Of a DNA stretch of 64,000 bases, positions 33,503 through 43,700 are shown one piece after another. The stretch's first letter is position 1, and each line of letters starts with the position of its first letter. This stretch comes from Deltaproteobacteria bacterium (GTDB lineage: Bacteria > Myxococcota_A > Polyangia > Polyangiales > Houyiibacteriaceae). Both the position numbers and the translations under genes were made by a program. The stretch lies in assembly GCA_017644045.1 (NCBI GenBank), contig JAEPMI010000014.1:62001-126000 (forward strand), given 5' to 3'. A model generated the notes under the pieces. The model was not told where the DNA came from, did not search any database, and was given only the letters and a program-made list of their open reading frames with translations.

Positions 33503-33580
33503 GACCACGGAGGCCCTCGGGTCCAGACCGGATTGAGCACTCGCGCGACGGCGGTAGCGCACTAAGATTCGCGTCGTCCG

Positions 33581-35410
33581 ATGGAGGAGAGCGACGCGCT
33601 GAAGGAGACCCTCTCTGCCGAGGGGCTCGACCTGGAGGCCGACGGCCGGCAGACGATCGGGGGGCGAATGCCCTTCGACGAGGCCCTCGCCTCGATCTCC
33701 GACCTCCCGAGAGCCGAGCTCGGGACCGAAGAGGAGCGCGAGCTGGTCGTGCTCTCCGAGCTCGGCCGCGGTGGGATGGGCATCGTGCTCCTCGCCAAGC
33801 AACGGGCCCTCGGCCGCGAGGTCGCGGTGAAGCGCTGCGGCAAAGACGGGGACGCGGTCCAGATGCTCGTGCGCGAGGCGCGCATCATGGGACGGCTCGA
33901 GCACCCGAACGTGGTCCCCGTCCACGGGCTCCTGGCCGACGACGAGGGGCCGGCCGTGGTCATGAAGCGCGTCAGCGGCGTGACCTGGGAAGACAGCCTG
34001 CGCATCCCGTCGTCGGCGAGCGGCCTCGACCGCCACCTGGAGATCTTCCTCCAGCTCTGCAACGCGGTGGCCTTCGCGCACAGCCGCGGGGTCGTGCATC
34101 GCGACATCAAGCCGGAGAACGTGCTCCTCGGCGAGTACGGTGAGGTCTATCTGGCCGACTGGGGCCTCGCGCGAGCGCTCGGCGAACGGCCCAGCGACCG
34201 GATCTCCGGCAGCCCCGCATACATGGCGCCCGAGATGCTCGACGGGAAGGCCGACGAGCGGACCGACGTCTACCTACTCGGCGCGACCCTCTTCCAGCTC
34301 CTCACCGGTCGCGCCCCGCACCGCGGGAACCTGGCGCAGGCGATCGAGTCCGTGCGCCGCGCCGCGACGTTGGTGTTGCCCCCGAGCGTGCCCGCGGACC
34401 TCGCCTCGATCTGCATTCGAGCGTGTGCCGCAGACCCCGACGACCGTTTCCAACGGGCTGCCGATCTCCGGACCGCCGTTCGCGCCCACGTGCGCCTCCG
34501 AGGGACGCGGAGCCTGTTGCGGACCGCGCACGATCGCGCCGAGCAGGTCATGCCGGGCCGGGAGCGCGAGGCGATCGACCAAGCGTTCACGGAGGCTCGC
34601 TTCGGCTTCGACCAGGCGATCGGTGAGCTCGAGCCGCTGGTCGACCAGGCCGATGATGCGGTGAAGGCCAACCTCCAGGACGAGCTCGATCGCGCAGTGG
34701 CCGGTCGCGAGTCGCTGCTCGAGTCGATGGCGCGCATCGAGCTCGAGCGCGAGCAACCAGAGTCGGCGCTCGCGCTCCTCGGCGCGATGAAGGACGCGCC
34801 CGCCGAGCTGTTCGAGCAGGCGCGGAGCCTCGCCGAGCAGCGGAGCACACAGGCGGCGCGGCTGAGCAAGCTCGAGGCCGACCTGGACCCCGCCGTGGGT
34901 GCCGGCGAGCGGTCCTGGGCGCAGCTGCTCCTGGCCGTCGGGATCCTCGTGGTGACGCTTCTCTTCGCGGTCGTCTTCGCGCCCCGGCGCGACCCGAGCC
35001 CGCTGCGGCTCGCCATCGTCGGCGGGGTGGTCTTCGTGGTGATCACCACGGTCGCGCTCATCTGGCGTCGGCGGACGGAGTGGAACCTGGTCAACCGGCG
35101 CATCGCGCAGGTGGCGGTGCTGGCGTGCGCGGTGAGCGCGCTGCAGCGGCTCGTGGCGTTGAACACGGGCGTGGACTCGGTGCACGTGCTCATGACCGAC
35201 GCGTTCATTCTCGGCATGGCCGGCATGTCGCTCACGCCCTTCCACCGAGCGGGACCGGTGCTCACGGTGCTCTCGGTCGGCGTGATCGTGGTCGGCCTGA
35301 TCGAGCGCACGCTGGTCGACGAGCTCTTCGTCGGCTTCGCCGTCGGTGTGCCGGTGGTGTTGCTCCTGGCTCGCGCCATCCGCGGCTCGAAACCGAGAGC
35401 CGGATCTTGA
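33581..35410 (+). CDS. Hanks-type Ser/Thr protein kinase with multi-pass membrane tail
   Basis: The product is 609 residues. The kinase domain (~55-320) has G-R-G-G-M-G, V-A-V-K, H-R-D-I-K-P-E-N-V-L-L and M-A-P-E-M. The usual DFG reads A-D-W-G, as in several myxobacterial kinases. Residues ~320-440 are a charged coiled coil. From ~445 to the end there are about five membrane helices, so the kinase faces the cytoplasm and is anchored at its C-terminus, opposite to the common single-helix PASTA layout. Its TGA overlaps the TTG start of queE, an unexpected coupling. Confidence 0.88.
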   Translation: MEESDALKETLSAEGLDLEADGRQTIGGRMPFDEALASISDLPRAELGTEEERELVVLSELGRGGMGIVLLAKQRALGREVAVKRCGKDGDAVQMLVREARIMGRLEHPNVVPVHGLLADDEGPAVVMKRVSGVTWEDSLRIPSSASGLDRHLEIFLQLCNAVAFAHSRGVVHRDIKPENVLLGEYGEVYLADWGLARALGERPSDRISGSPAYMAPEMLDGKADERTDVYLLGATLFQLLTGRAPHRGNLAQAIESVRRAATLVLPPSVPADLASICIRACAADPDDRFQRAADLRTAVRAHVRLRGTRSLLRTAHDRAEQVMPGREREAIDQAFTEARFGFDQAIGELEPLVDQADDAVKANLQDELDRAVAGRESLLESMARIELEREQPESALALLGAMKDAPAELFEQARSLAEQRSTQAARLSKLEADLDPAVGAGERSWAQLLLAVGILVVTLLFAVVFAPRRDPSPLRLAIVGGVVFVVITTVALIWRRRTEWNLVNRRIAQVAVLACAVSALQRLVALNTGVDSVHVLMTDAFILGMAGMSLTPFHRAGPVLTVLSVGVIVVGLIERTLVDELFVGFAVGVPVVLLLARAIRGSKPRAGS

Positions 35411-36111
35411 GCGCGCTGCCGCTCGCGGATGCTCGGCTGTTGATCTCCGAGCTCTTCGTCTCCGTGCAGGGCGAAGGCGTGCTCACCGGTGTGCCATCGG
35501 TCTTCGTGCGGACCGGCGCGTGCAACCTGCGCTGCAAGTGGTGCGACACGCCCGAGACTTCGTGGGAGCCCGGCGGCGAGGTGCGCTCGGTGGAGAGCGT
35601 CGTGGCGGAGGTGCTCGCCCACGACGTGCGCCACGTGGTGCTCACCGGTGGCGAGCCACTCCTGCCGACGGCCATCGAGCCCCTCGCTCACGCCCTGCAC
35701 CGAGCGGGTCGCCATCTCACCATGGAGACGGCCGGAACGCGCCATCGGGATCTGCCGGTCGACCTCTGGTCGCTGAGCCCGAAGCTCTCCTCCTCGGTGC
35801 CCGACCATCCGCGCTGGGGCGCGCGCCACGACGCGCTCCGGTTGAACCTCGAGGTGCTCCGCCGCTACGTCGCCACCGGGCGCTACCAGCTCAAGCTGGT
35901 GCTGGGCGAACCTGCGGAGATCGCCGAGGTCGACGCGTTGGTCGCGGCGCTCGACGCGGCGCCCGAGCGGGTGTTGCTGATGCCGGAGGGCGTCGACGTC
36001 GCTCGCCTCGACGACGTGGCCGAGTGGCTGGTGCCGCTCTGCACCGAGCGAGGCTTCCGGTTCTGCGACCGACTCCACATCCGCCTCTTCGGGCACACCC
36101 GAGGCACCTGA
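35407..36111 (+). CDS. queE: 7-carboxy-7-deazaguanine synthase
   Basis: The product is 234 residues from TTG 35407, overlapping the kinase stop (TTGA). QueE is a radical-SAM enzyme that turns 6-carboxytetrahydropterin into 7-carboxy-7-deazaguanine on the way to preQ0 and queuosine. The cluster motif is C-N-L-R-C-K-W-C (CX3CX2C), preceded by S-V-Q-G-E-G and followed by T-G-G-E-P-L-L. No queC, queD or queF lies in the window. The membrane-protein gene follows with a one-base overlap. Confidence 0.9.
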   Translation: MSALPLADARLLISELFVSVQGEGVLTGVPSVFVRTGACNLRCKWCDTPETSWEPGGEVRSVESVVAEVLAHDVRHVVLTGGEPLLPTAIEPLAHALHRAGRHLTMETAGTRHRDLPVDLWSLSPKLSSSVPDHPRWGARHDALRLNLEVLRRYVATGRYQLKLVLGEPAEIAEVDALVAALDAAPERVLLMPEGVDVARLDDVAEWLVPLCTERGFRFCDRLHIRLFGHTRGT

Positions 36112-37136
36112 TGGCCGGGCCGGAGAAGGGCGCCTCGCGGATCTGGTGGTTCGCTTTCGGTTACTTCGCCGCCTACGTCCCGTACAGCGCGTTGACCAAA
36201 GCGGTCACGACCGGCGCGGTGCCAGGCGACGGGTCGATCGATGGATTCGTGCTCCTGCCGGTCACGGTGGCCACGTCGATGGTGGCGATGTTCACCTTCC
36301 TCACGGTCATGCGCTGGTGGCGCTACGCGAGCCGCGGTCAGCTCTTCGGCCGCTCGGTGCCGCGGCCGGGGCGCTACACCTTCGCATCCGGCTTCTGCAC
36401 GGCCGCGATCATCGGCACGACCACGCTGGCCTACACCTTCGAGGGCGTGAGCATCGTCTTCGTGATGCTGCTGATGCGCGGTGGCGTGCTGATGATCGCG
36501 CCCATCGTGGACACCATTACCGGTCGCCGACCGCGCTGGTTCTCCTGGGTCGCCCTGCTGCTCAGCCTGGCCGCGCTGCTGGTCAGCTTCTCGGAGCGGG
36601 GCGGCTACGCGATCAGCATCGTCTCGGCGGTGGACATCGCGGTCTACCTCACGAGCTACTTCATCCGGCTCCGCTTCATGAGTCGCCTGGCCAAGTCGGG
36701 CGACCGCGAGACCACCCTGCGCTACTTCGTCGAGGAGCAGATGGTCGCGTCGCCGGCGATGTTCCTGGCGCTCGTGGTCATCGCGATCGCCGCGCCCGGC
36801 CCCATCGGCGACTCGGTCCGCGAAGGCTTCACCACCTTCCTCTCGAGCCCGGTGATCGGCCACGCCGTGCTCATCGGTCTGCTCTCCCAGGGCACCGGCA
36901 TCTTCGGCGGACTCATCCTCCTCGACAGCCGCGAGAACACCTTCAGCGTGCCGGTGAACCGCTCTTCGAGCATTCTCGCCGGCGTCGCCGCGTCGTACGC
37001 GCTGGCCCTCACCCTCGACGCGGATCTCCCGAGCACCTACGAGCTGATCGGCGCGGCCCTCGTCATCACCGCCATCCTCTTCCTGACCCTGCCGCCGCTC
37101 TTCGAGCGCGAGTCCCGAGCGCGCCCGGTGCCATGA
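36111..37136 (+). CDS. EamA-like multi-pass membrane protein
   Basis: The product is 341 residues from ATG 36111, starting on the last base of the queE stop. It has about nine or ten membrane helices arranged as two similar halves, like EamA/DMT transporters, but no substrate motif is evident. Because it lies directly after queE, a link to uptake or release of a deazaguanine precursor is conceivable but only an inference from position. The stop overlaps the ATG of the oxidoreductase gene. Confidence 0.7.
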   Translation: MAGPEKGASRIWWFAFGYFAAYVPYSALTKAVTTGAVPGDGSIDGFVLLPVTVATSMVAMFTFLTVMRWWRYASRGQLFGRSVPRPGRYTFASGFCTAAIIGTTTLAYTFEGVSIVFVMLLMRGGVLMIAPIVDTITGRRPRWFSWVALLLSLAALLVSFSERGGYAISIVSAVDIAVYLTSYFIRLRFMSRLAKSGDRETTLRYFVEEQMVASPAMFLALVVIAIAAPGPIGDSVREGFTTFLSSPVIGHAVLIGLLSQGTGIFGGLILLDSRENTFSVPVNRSSSILAGVAASYALALTLDADLPSTYELIGAALVITAILFLTLPPLFERESRARPVP

Positions 37137-38236
37137 ACACCGGGGTGGAGATCGAGGTCCTCGTCATCGGTGGAGGGGTCGTGGGACTCGCCACTGCCCG
37201 CGCGCTCGCGGAGGCCGGCCACGAGGTCCTGCTGGTGGAGCGTCACGCGCGCTTCGGGACCGAGACCACCAGCCGTAACAGCGGGGTGATCCATGCGGGG
37301 CTCTACTACCCGACCGACTCCCGCAAGGCGCGCACCTGTGTGGCCGGCCGCCGCGCGCTCTACGCCTTCGCCGAAGCGCACGGGGTCGCCCACCAGCGCA
37401 CCGGCAAACTGGTGATCGCGACCGACCCCGAGGAAGACGAAGCGCTCGAGGCGCTGGCCGAGCGCGCGCACGCCAACGGCGTCGAGGAGCTGGCGTGGCG
37501 GAGCTCGGCTTGGCTCGCCGAGCACGAGCCGAGCCTGCGGGGGATCCGCGCGCTCGACGTCGGCGTGAGCGGGATCATCGACGCGCATGGCCTGGTCGGC
37601 GCGTTGGCCCGGAGCGCGCGCGACCATGGCGCCGACCTGGCGACCTCGGTGCCGGTGACGGGTCTCGAGGCTGGTCCGCACGGCTGGTCGGTCCGTGCCG
37701 GCGACGAGACCATTCGCGCGCGGCTGGTGGTCAACGCCGCGGGCCACGGCGCCGATCGGATCGCTGCGCTGGCCGGCATCGATCCCGACGCGCGAGGCTG
37801 GCGGCTCCATCCCTGGAAGGGCAGCTACTTCGCGCTGGCCGCGAGCGCACCGAAGCCTCGCCGTCCGCTCGTGTACCCGCTCCCGACGCGCGGCGGCCTC
37901 GGCGTGCACCTCACGCGGGACCTCGCGGGTCAGACCTTGGCCGGGCCCGACGCGTGCCTGGCCCGCGGTCCCGACGATCTCGACGTCGATCCGGACCGAG
38001 CTGCGGCCTTCGCGGCGTCGGTGCAGCGATACCTCCCGGCGATCCGCGAGGAGCACCTACGCCCGGGCTATGTGGGGTTGCGGCCCAAGCTCCGAGCGGA
38101 CGGAGGCTTCGCGGACTTCGTCCTCGAAGAGGATCCGCCCCAGATGGTGCACCTGCTGGGCATCGAGTCCCCAGGGCTGACCGCGGCGCTCGCCCTCGCG
38201 GACGAGGTCGTCACCCTGGTCGACGCTCGCCGGTAG
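37133..38236 (+). CDS. lhgO: L-2-hydroxyglutarate oxidase-like FAD enzyme
   Basis: The product is 367 residues from ATG 37133 (ATGA overlap). The FAD-binding start V-L-V-I-G-G-G-V-V-G-L-A-T-A and the motif T-T-S-R-N-S-G-V-I-H-A-G-L-Y-Y-P are characteristic of the LhgO/DadA-type oxidases, which return L-2-hydroxyglutarate to 2-oxoglutarate and feed the quinone pool. The C-terminal G-Y-V-G-L-R-P-K-L also fits. It is the last gene of the kinase-queE run, with gltX 33 bases downstream. Confidence 0.87.
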   Translation: MNTGVEIEVLVIGGGVVGLATARALAEAGHEVLLVERHARFGTETTSRNSGVIHAGLYYPTDSRKARTCVAGRRALYAFAEAHGVAHQRTGKLVIATDPEEDEALEALAERAHANGVEELAWRSSAWLAEHEPSLRGIRALDVGVSGIIDAHGLVGALARSARDHGADLATSVPVTGLEAGPHGWSVRAGDETIRARLVVNAAGHGADRIAALAGIDPDARGWRLHPWKGSYFALAASAPKPRRPLVYPLPTRGGLGVHLTRDLAGQTLAGPDACLARGPDDLDVDPDRAAAFAASVQRYLPAIREEHLRPGYVGLRPKLRADGGFADFVLEEDPPQMVHLLGIESPGLTAALALADEVVTLVDARR

Positions 38237-38269
38237 CCACGGCCGCGGGGGGCTGCTAGACGGCTGCCC

Positions 38270-39718
38270 ATGACGGTTCGTGTTCGTTTTGCGCCTTCGC
38301 CCACCGGCTACCTGCACATCGGTGGGGTGCGGACGGCTCTCTACAGCTGGCTCTGGGCCCGCCGCCACGGTGGCCAGTTCATCCTCCGGATCGAGGACAC
38401 CGACGAGAAGCGGAACAGCGACGAGGCCATCCAGATCATCCTCGACGCGATGAAGTGGCTCGGCCTCGACTGGGACGAGGGCCCCGGTGTCGGTGGCGAT
38501 CACGGCCCCTACAAGCAGTCCGAGCGCCTCGGCCTCTACCGCGAGCACGCGGAGAAGCTCATCGAGAGCGGCCACGCCTATCGCTGCTTCGCCACCAAGG
38601 AAGAGATCCAGGCCCAGCGCGACGCCTACGAGAAGGAGCACGGCAACAAGGGCTTCAAGTTCCGCTCGCCGTGGCGCGACCGCACCGACGGCGACCCGAG
38701 CCAGCCCCACGTGGTCCGCTTCAAGACGCCGACCGAGGGCAGCGCCCGCTGGGACGACCTGCTTCGCGGGACCATCGAGGTCGCCAACAAGGAGCAGCAG
38801 GACTTCGTGATGATCCGGCAGAACGACCTGCCGCTCTACAACTTCGGCTGCTTCGTCGACGACCTGACCATGGGCGTCACGCTCGTCGCGCGCGGTGACG
38901 ATCACATCGTCAACACGCCGCAGCAGCTCCTGCTCTACCAGGCGGCCGGCGCCGAGCCGCCGAAGTTCGCGCACCTGCCCATGGTGCTCGGCCCCGACGG
39001 CAAGAAGCTCAGCAAGCGCCACGCGGCGGTCTCGGTCCTCGAGTACCGCGACCTCGGCTTCGTGCCCGATGGTCTGCTGAACTACCTCGCGCGCCTCGGC
39101 TGGTCCCACGGTGACCAGGAGATCTTCACCAAGGAAGAGCTCGTGAAGCTCTTCGACTGGGACCACGTCGGCAAGACCGCGAGCCGCTACGACACCAAGA
39201 AGCTCGCCCACGTGCAGGGTCACCACCTCCGCGAACACACCGACGCGCAGCTCGCCGAGCTGGTCGTGCCCTTCCTCGCGCAGCGTGGCCTCGAGGTCTC
39301 GCCGACCGACGCGCGGCTCATCGCCGCCATCGAGCCGGTGAAGCTCCGCGCGACCACCCTGGTCGATCTCGCCGAGGGCCTCGACTACTTCTTCCGCGCC
39401 GACGACGAGCTCACCTACGACCCGAAGGGCCGCCGGAAGTTCCTGACCCCGGAGACCGCGGAGACCCTCGACAAGCTCCACGAGCTGGCGAGCGCCGCCG
39501 AGCCCTTCGACCCCGCGACCCTCGAAGCGAAGATCGCGCCCTGGGTCGAGGAGAGCGGCATCAAGATGAAGCTCGTCGCCCAGCCCGCGCGCGTGGCCAT
39601 GACCGGCCGCACCGCGAGCCCCGGCCTCTACGAGACCATGGCGCTCCTCGGTCGCGACGCGACCCTCGCCCGCCTGAAGAGCGGCGCCGAGCTCGCGCGG
39701 ACCCCCGCCGAGGACTGA
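38270..39718 (+). CDS. gltX: Glutamyl-tRNA synthetase
   Basis: The product is 482 residues. The class I signature is P-S-P-T-G-Y-L-H-I-G-G (His16-Gly19) and the KMSKS loop is K-K-L-S-K-R-H (245-251). The enzyme charges tRNA-Glu, and in organisms lacking GlnRS also tRNA-Gln. The discriminating and non-discriminating forms cannot be told apart here. It is followed by a cluster of four perfect hairpins. Confidence 0.95.
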   Translation: MTVRVRFAPSPTGYLHIGGVRTALYSWLWARRHGGQFILRIEDTDEKRNSDEAIQIILDAMKWLGLDWDEGPGVGGDHGPYKQSERLGLYREHAEKLIESGHAYRCFATKEEIQAQRDAYEKEHGNKGFKFRSPWRDRTDGDPSQPHVVRFKTPTEGSARWDDLLRGTIEVANKEQQDFVMIRQNDLPLYNFGCFVDDLTMGVTLVARGDDHIVNTPQQLLLYQAAGAEPPKFAHLPMVLGPDGKKLSKRHAAVSVLEYRDLGFVPDGLLNYLARLGWSHGDQEIFTKEELVKLFDWDHVGKTASRYDTKKLAHVQGHHLREHTDAQLAELVVPFLAQRGLEVSPTDARLIAAIEPVKLRATTLVDLAEGLDYFFRADDELTYDPKGRRKFLTPETAETLDKLHELASAAEPFDPATLEAKIAPWVEESGIKMKLVAQPARVAMTGRTASPGLYETMALLGRDATLARLKSGAELARTPAED

Positions 39719-39721
39719 GGA

Positions 39722-39835
39722 GCATGCCGAGTCGGCATGCCGTGGCGGAGCCACGGCGCGAGCAACGCGAGCGGAGTTGGGGTGGGGCCCCGTCACCGGC
39801 TTCGCCGGAGTGGGGCGGGGGCTGCATCAGCCCCC
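39722..39835 (+). terminator. Cluster of four hairpins with triloops
   Basis: Four perfect stems lie in a row after gltX: GCATGCCG-AGT-CGGCATGC (39722-39740), CCGTGGC-GGA-GCCACGG (39740-39756), CCGGC-TTC-GCCGG (39796-39808) and GGGGGCTG-CAT-CAGCCCCC (39817-39835). All have three-base loops. No T-run follows, so rho-independent termination is uncertain. Confidence 0.6.
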
Positions 39836-39845
39836 GAGGAAACTG

Positions 39846-40697
39846 ATGAGGAGTCCTCTCGCTCTTTTTCGCGAGCTCACCACGGAGTCGTGGCGGGCGC
39901 TCGACGAGGAGGCGGAGGCGCTCCGCGAAGAGCGTGGCCCCGGCCACTTCGACCGCCGCCCGCTGATCGCCTTCAGCGCGGGCGCGGTCTTCCTGGTGCT
40001 CATGGAGTACTGGGGCATGCCCGACGACTTCACCGCGACCGTCGACTGGCTGGTCGAGAAGGAGATCGAAGGCAGCCTCGACGGCACCTTCTTCCGCTCG
40101 CTCGAAGGCAGCCGCTACTGGGAGCTCATGCACCACGCCTGGTGGGCGATCTGGCGCGTGCTCGGCTTCTTCGTCTTCCCGGTGATCGTGATCTGGCTCA
40201 GCCGCGATCGCGTGCGCGATCAGCACATCACCACCAAGCACGCCGACCCACCGAAGCTCGCACCCTTCTACTGGGTCGGCCTCGCCGTGGGACTCACGCT
40301 CCTGGCCGTCGTCAGCTTCGCGCCTGGCTTCCAGGCGACCTACCCCTTCTACCGCGGCGCCAGCCGGAGCATCTCCGACCTGCTGATGTGGGAGGCGCTC
40401 TACGCCGCCCAGTTCTTCAGCCTCGAGTTCTTCTTCCGCGGCTGGTGGCTCCGCGCCGGTCGCACCATGGGCAGCCACGCGATCTGGGCGATGATGGTCC
40501 CCTACGTGATGATCCACGTCGGCAAGCCGATGACCGAGACCCTCGCCGCGATCATCGCCGGCCTCTTCCTCGGCACCCTCGCCATGCGTGGCCGTAGCAT
40601 CTGGCCCGGTTTCGGCCTGCACTGCGCCGTCGCCGTCGGCATGGACCTCGCGTGCCTCGCCCAGCGTGGCGAGCTCCCCACGCAGTGGGCGCCCTGA
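39846..40697 (+). CDS. CPBP-family intramembrane metalloprotease
   Basis: The product is 283 residues from ATG 39846, ten bases after the last hairpin. It has about seven membrane helices. The family motifs are S-L-E-F-F-F-R-G-W-W (Glu and Arg of motif 1) near 198-207 and Y-V-M-I-H-V-G-K-P (His) near 221-229. Bacterial CPBP/Abi proteins process prenylated peptides or confer bacteriocin self-immunity. The gene ends four bases before the convergent G8-domain gene. Confidence 0.8.
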   Translation: MRSPLALFRELTTESWRALDEEAEALREERGPGHFDRRPLIAFSAGAVFLVLMEYWGMPDDFTATVDWLVEKEIEGSLDGTFFRSLEGSRYWELMHHAWWAIWRVLGFFVFPVIVIWLSRDRVRDQHITTKHADPPKLAPFYWVGLAVGLTLLAVVSFAPGFQATYPFYRGASRSISDLLMWEALYAAQFFSLEFFFRGWWLRAGRTMGSHAIWAMMVPYVMIHVGKPMTETLAAIIAGLFLGTLAMRGRSIWPGFGLHCAVAVGMDLACLAQRGELPTQWAP

Positions 40698-40701
40698 AGG
40701 C

Positions 40702-43700
40702 TCAGCTCGTTCGTGTGATGAAAAACGCCTGCAGCCTGGTGCCCGTACCGGAGGGATCCTCGATCGGCGCCACGATGCTGTAGTCGGCGACATCCTTGAA
40801 GCGGAAGTAGCGGTACCAGCCACCTTCCCCGTCCGGCACACAAACGAAGTGGCGGCCCTCGGTATCGTCAGGAAGGTCTGCGTTGGCACAGTCGAAGCTG
40901 GTCGCCTCTGGTTGCTCACAGTTGATCACCTGACCGTTGTCCGCGTGCTGGCACAGGCTGGCGGTCGACGCGTCCACGATGACCCAGTCCTCGGAGCCGC
41001 AATGGGCGCGACCGTCGCCGCCGACGGTGCAGTAGGCATACCGAACCGGAAACCTGCCATCCAGAGTCGGAGTCGGGTTACCCATGGCACGAAAGGCATA
41101 CTGCTGGACAAGCACCTCCCCAGGTGCCTCCGTGCAGGTCAGGGCGTCCGTGTCATCGGTCAGGAGATCCGTGCATGTCGGAGCCAGGTAGCCGCCATGA
41201 GCCAGGTGCACGGCCGGTCCGGAGGGGTCGCTCCATGTCTGTGCGTTGGTGAGCCCAGTGAAGGGTGTGACGGCCACGCCGTCCACGCTGAGCTCCAGAT
41301 CGGTCCAAGCGTACGGACCGATCGCAGGATAGGCCGGGGCCGCGGGCTCCGAGTGTTCCCCGTAGAAGTAGACCGGACTGGCGGCAGGGCTCACACCCTC
41401 CAGGTCGGTGTTCACGAACTCGACGACCAAGGGGCGGAACGGAGCATGCTCGACCGCCACGGGCGGGTCCTCGGCACCGGGCGCGAACGTGCCGAACTCT
41501 ACGTGCTGGGCGTTGGGCGCATCCAACAGCTCGAGAACAGCATCTTCGCCGAAGATGCTCCAGTTCCAGGCGAACGAGCCATCCGCAGCCGCTACGTTGT
41601 TGGTTCGGGGCCGGTGTATTCCGTGGACGAGAACGTTGACCACATTCCTCAGAGTGAGATTGCTGCCCCCGTACGTGCCATGGATCTCCACCGACGTCGG
41701 CGGAGACTGGATACCGACGTCGAACTCCTCGATGAGGGAGTCGTAGAGGCGGAACCTGACGGTCGACTGGTGGTTCGAGAACAAGCCGCGCGTGCGTCGA
41801 ACGTAGCTCTCGAGGGTATCCCCCGTTTCCCCAGTATCATGGCCGACGAGCTTGCTTCCGTAGATGTCGATCGGCGCGTAGTACGCGATCACGGCAGCGT
41901 TCGCCTCGCTGATGTCCATCCAGCCGCGAAGGATGAACGTCGAGTCCACGATGCTGGTCGGAGCCTTTACGTACCAGTTCTCGAAGAGCCCGGTTCGGAG
42001 AGCAAATCCGTCGGCGGTGTTGGTGTGGAACCCGTGGTTGGCCAGTCGTCGTGACATCGTGCTGGCCGGTGAGCCGGACATCAGCTCTCGAACCGAGCAG
42101 TAGTAGTCCTTACCCACCAAGAGACCGTGCCCAGCTGCGGCGGCGGGCAGACCGGGATCCACATAGCCAGCACCGGCAGTCTCGGCGAACGCACCATCCA
42201 GCGCTTCCGACGGGATCGTCTGTTCATGGCACTCCGAGTTCGGCACGTCGTAGGAGAACCCGGTGCCGAATACTCCCGCAGCGACATTGTCACGTAGCAG
42301 CACCATCGAGCCCCGCAGCCAGTACGCGTAGCCGTTGGAGCCGTGGTCGTGAATGAGGGGCGTGGGTTGGCCGCAGCCCTCGCGGCGATGATGCGGCTTC
42401 GCGTCCAGGTCGCCCCCACCAGTCGTGATGGAGATGTTTCCGCTCCATATTCCGGTCTCGGTACCGCTCTCCGCCGTGAAGCACGCACCAGTGGCACCGA
42501 CACAGACGCTGTCCGTGATGTCCCCGTGGCAGTCGTGCTGAACGAATCCCCACTTGATGTGGCGAGGCTCGAACCCGTTCTCTTCGTCTGGGTTGGGATC
42601 GGGAAACTCGTACTCCGAGTCTAGAATGATGCTTGCGCCATCCACCGTGAACTTCGGCGCTTGCAGCACGTCGATGGCTTCGCCGTCACAACTGACGCTC
42701 ACCGTGGCAGCTCCCGCGTCATCGATGTGATGGAAATGCAGCGGGTACCGAGCGCGCTGGTTCGTACCTGCGCCATTGGTCTCGTCAAAGTCGTTCAGAC
42801 CGGTGGTCGTCGTTCGACCGAGGTTCACGAATCCGGCGTGCTCGATGTTCACTTCGCTGTTTCCTCCGAACAGCACGTGGCCCCGCCGCTGAATCTGGGA
42901 GGCGTCAGCGGACTCGAAGGTCACGTTCCGCGACAGGAAGGCGATGTGACGGCCGACCCAGTGTTCGGCGTCCCATTCGCCTTCGGGCGCGGGCTCCCAC
43001 CAGGGGATGGAAATGGTCGTGGAACTGGTCCCAGGGACTATAGATGAGGCCGTCACGCGTCGGTAGGTGCGCTCGATCTCGCAGCTCTCGTGGTCGTCAG
43101 CCACGCACTCCAGGTGGGTCTCAGGGTCGGCCTTCAGAAGCCCACTGTTGGTGACGAACAGCTCGAGTGGCACGGCCGGAGCAGCAGCGGACTCGAAGCC
43201 GAAGTCGCCATCGATCTCGAACTGGTTCGAACCCAGGCTCGCGCTGATGACGCCGCGCGAGCTGTAGATGGGCGCACCTTCGATGTTCACCGTGCCGCCC
43301 GAGGTCACGAGGCCGAGCGTGAACTGGCGCGGCTCGATCGTGTATCGCATCGGCTCACCATCGATCGGCTGGTGGAGGTGGTCGTCGAAGACGATGCGTG
43401 TGTAGAGGGACGGATCCGTGTTGGAGATCGTGAGCGCTCCGCCTTCTCGAATCATCAGGGTACCGATCCGCAACGAGGTGGATATGGAGTCGTGGAACTT
43501 CAGATGCCCGTCGACCACGATTGCGAAGACACCATCGTCACAAACGGAGCCTCGCGCGCAGTCGTCCACGTCGTAGGTGAGGGTCACGCCGTCCTCAACG
43601 ACGACGACGTCGTACATGTCAACCGGACGATAGGCCTCGAGCTGGGACCAGGTCAGCGAGCCTCCAGATCCGCCGGCGTTCGTCACGAAGCTGGTGTCGA

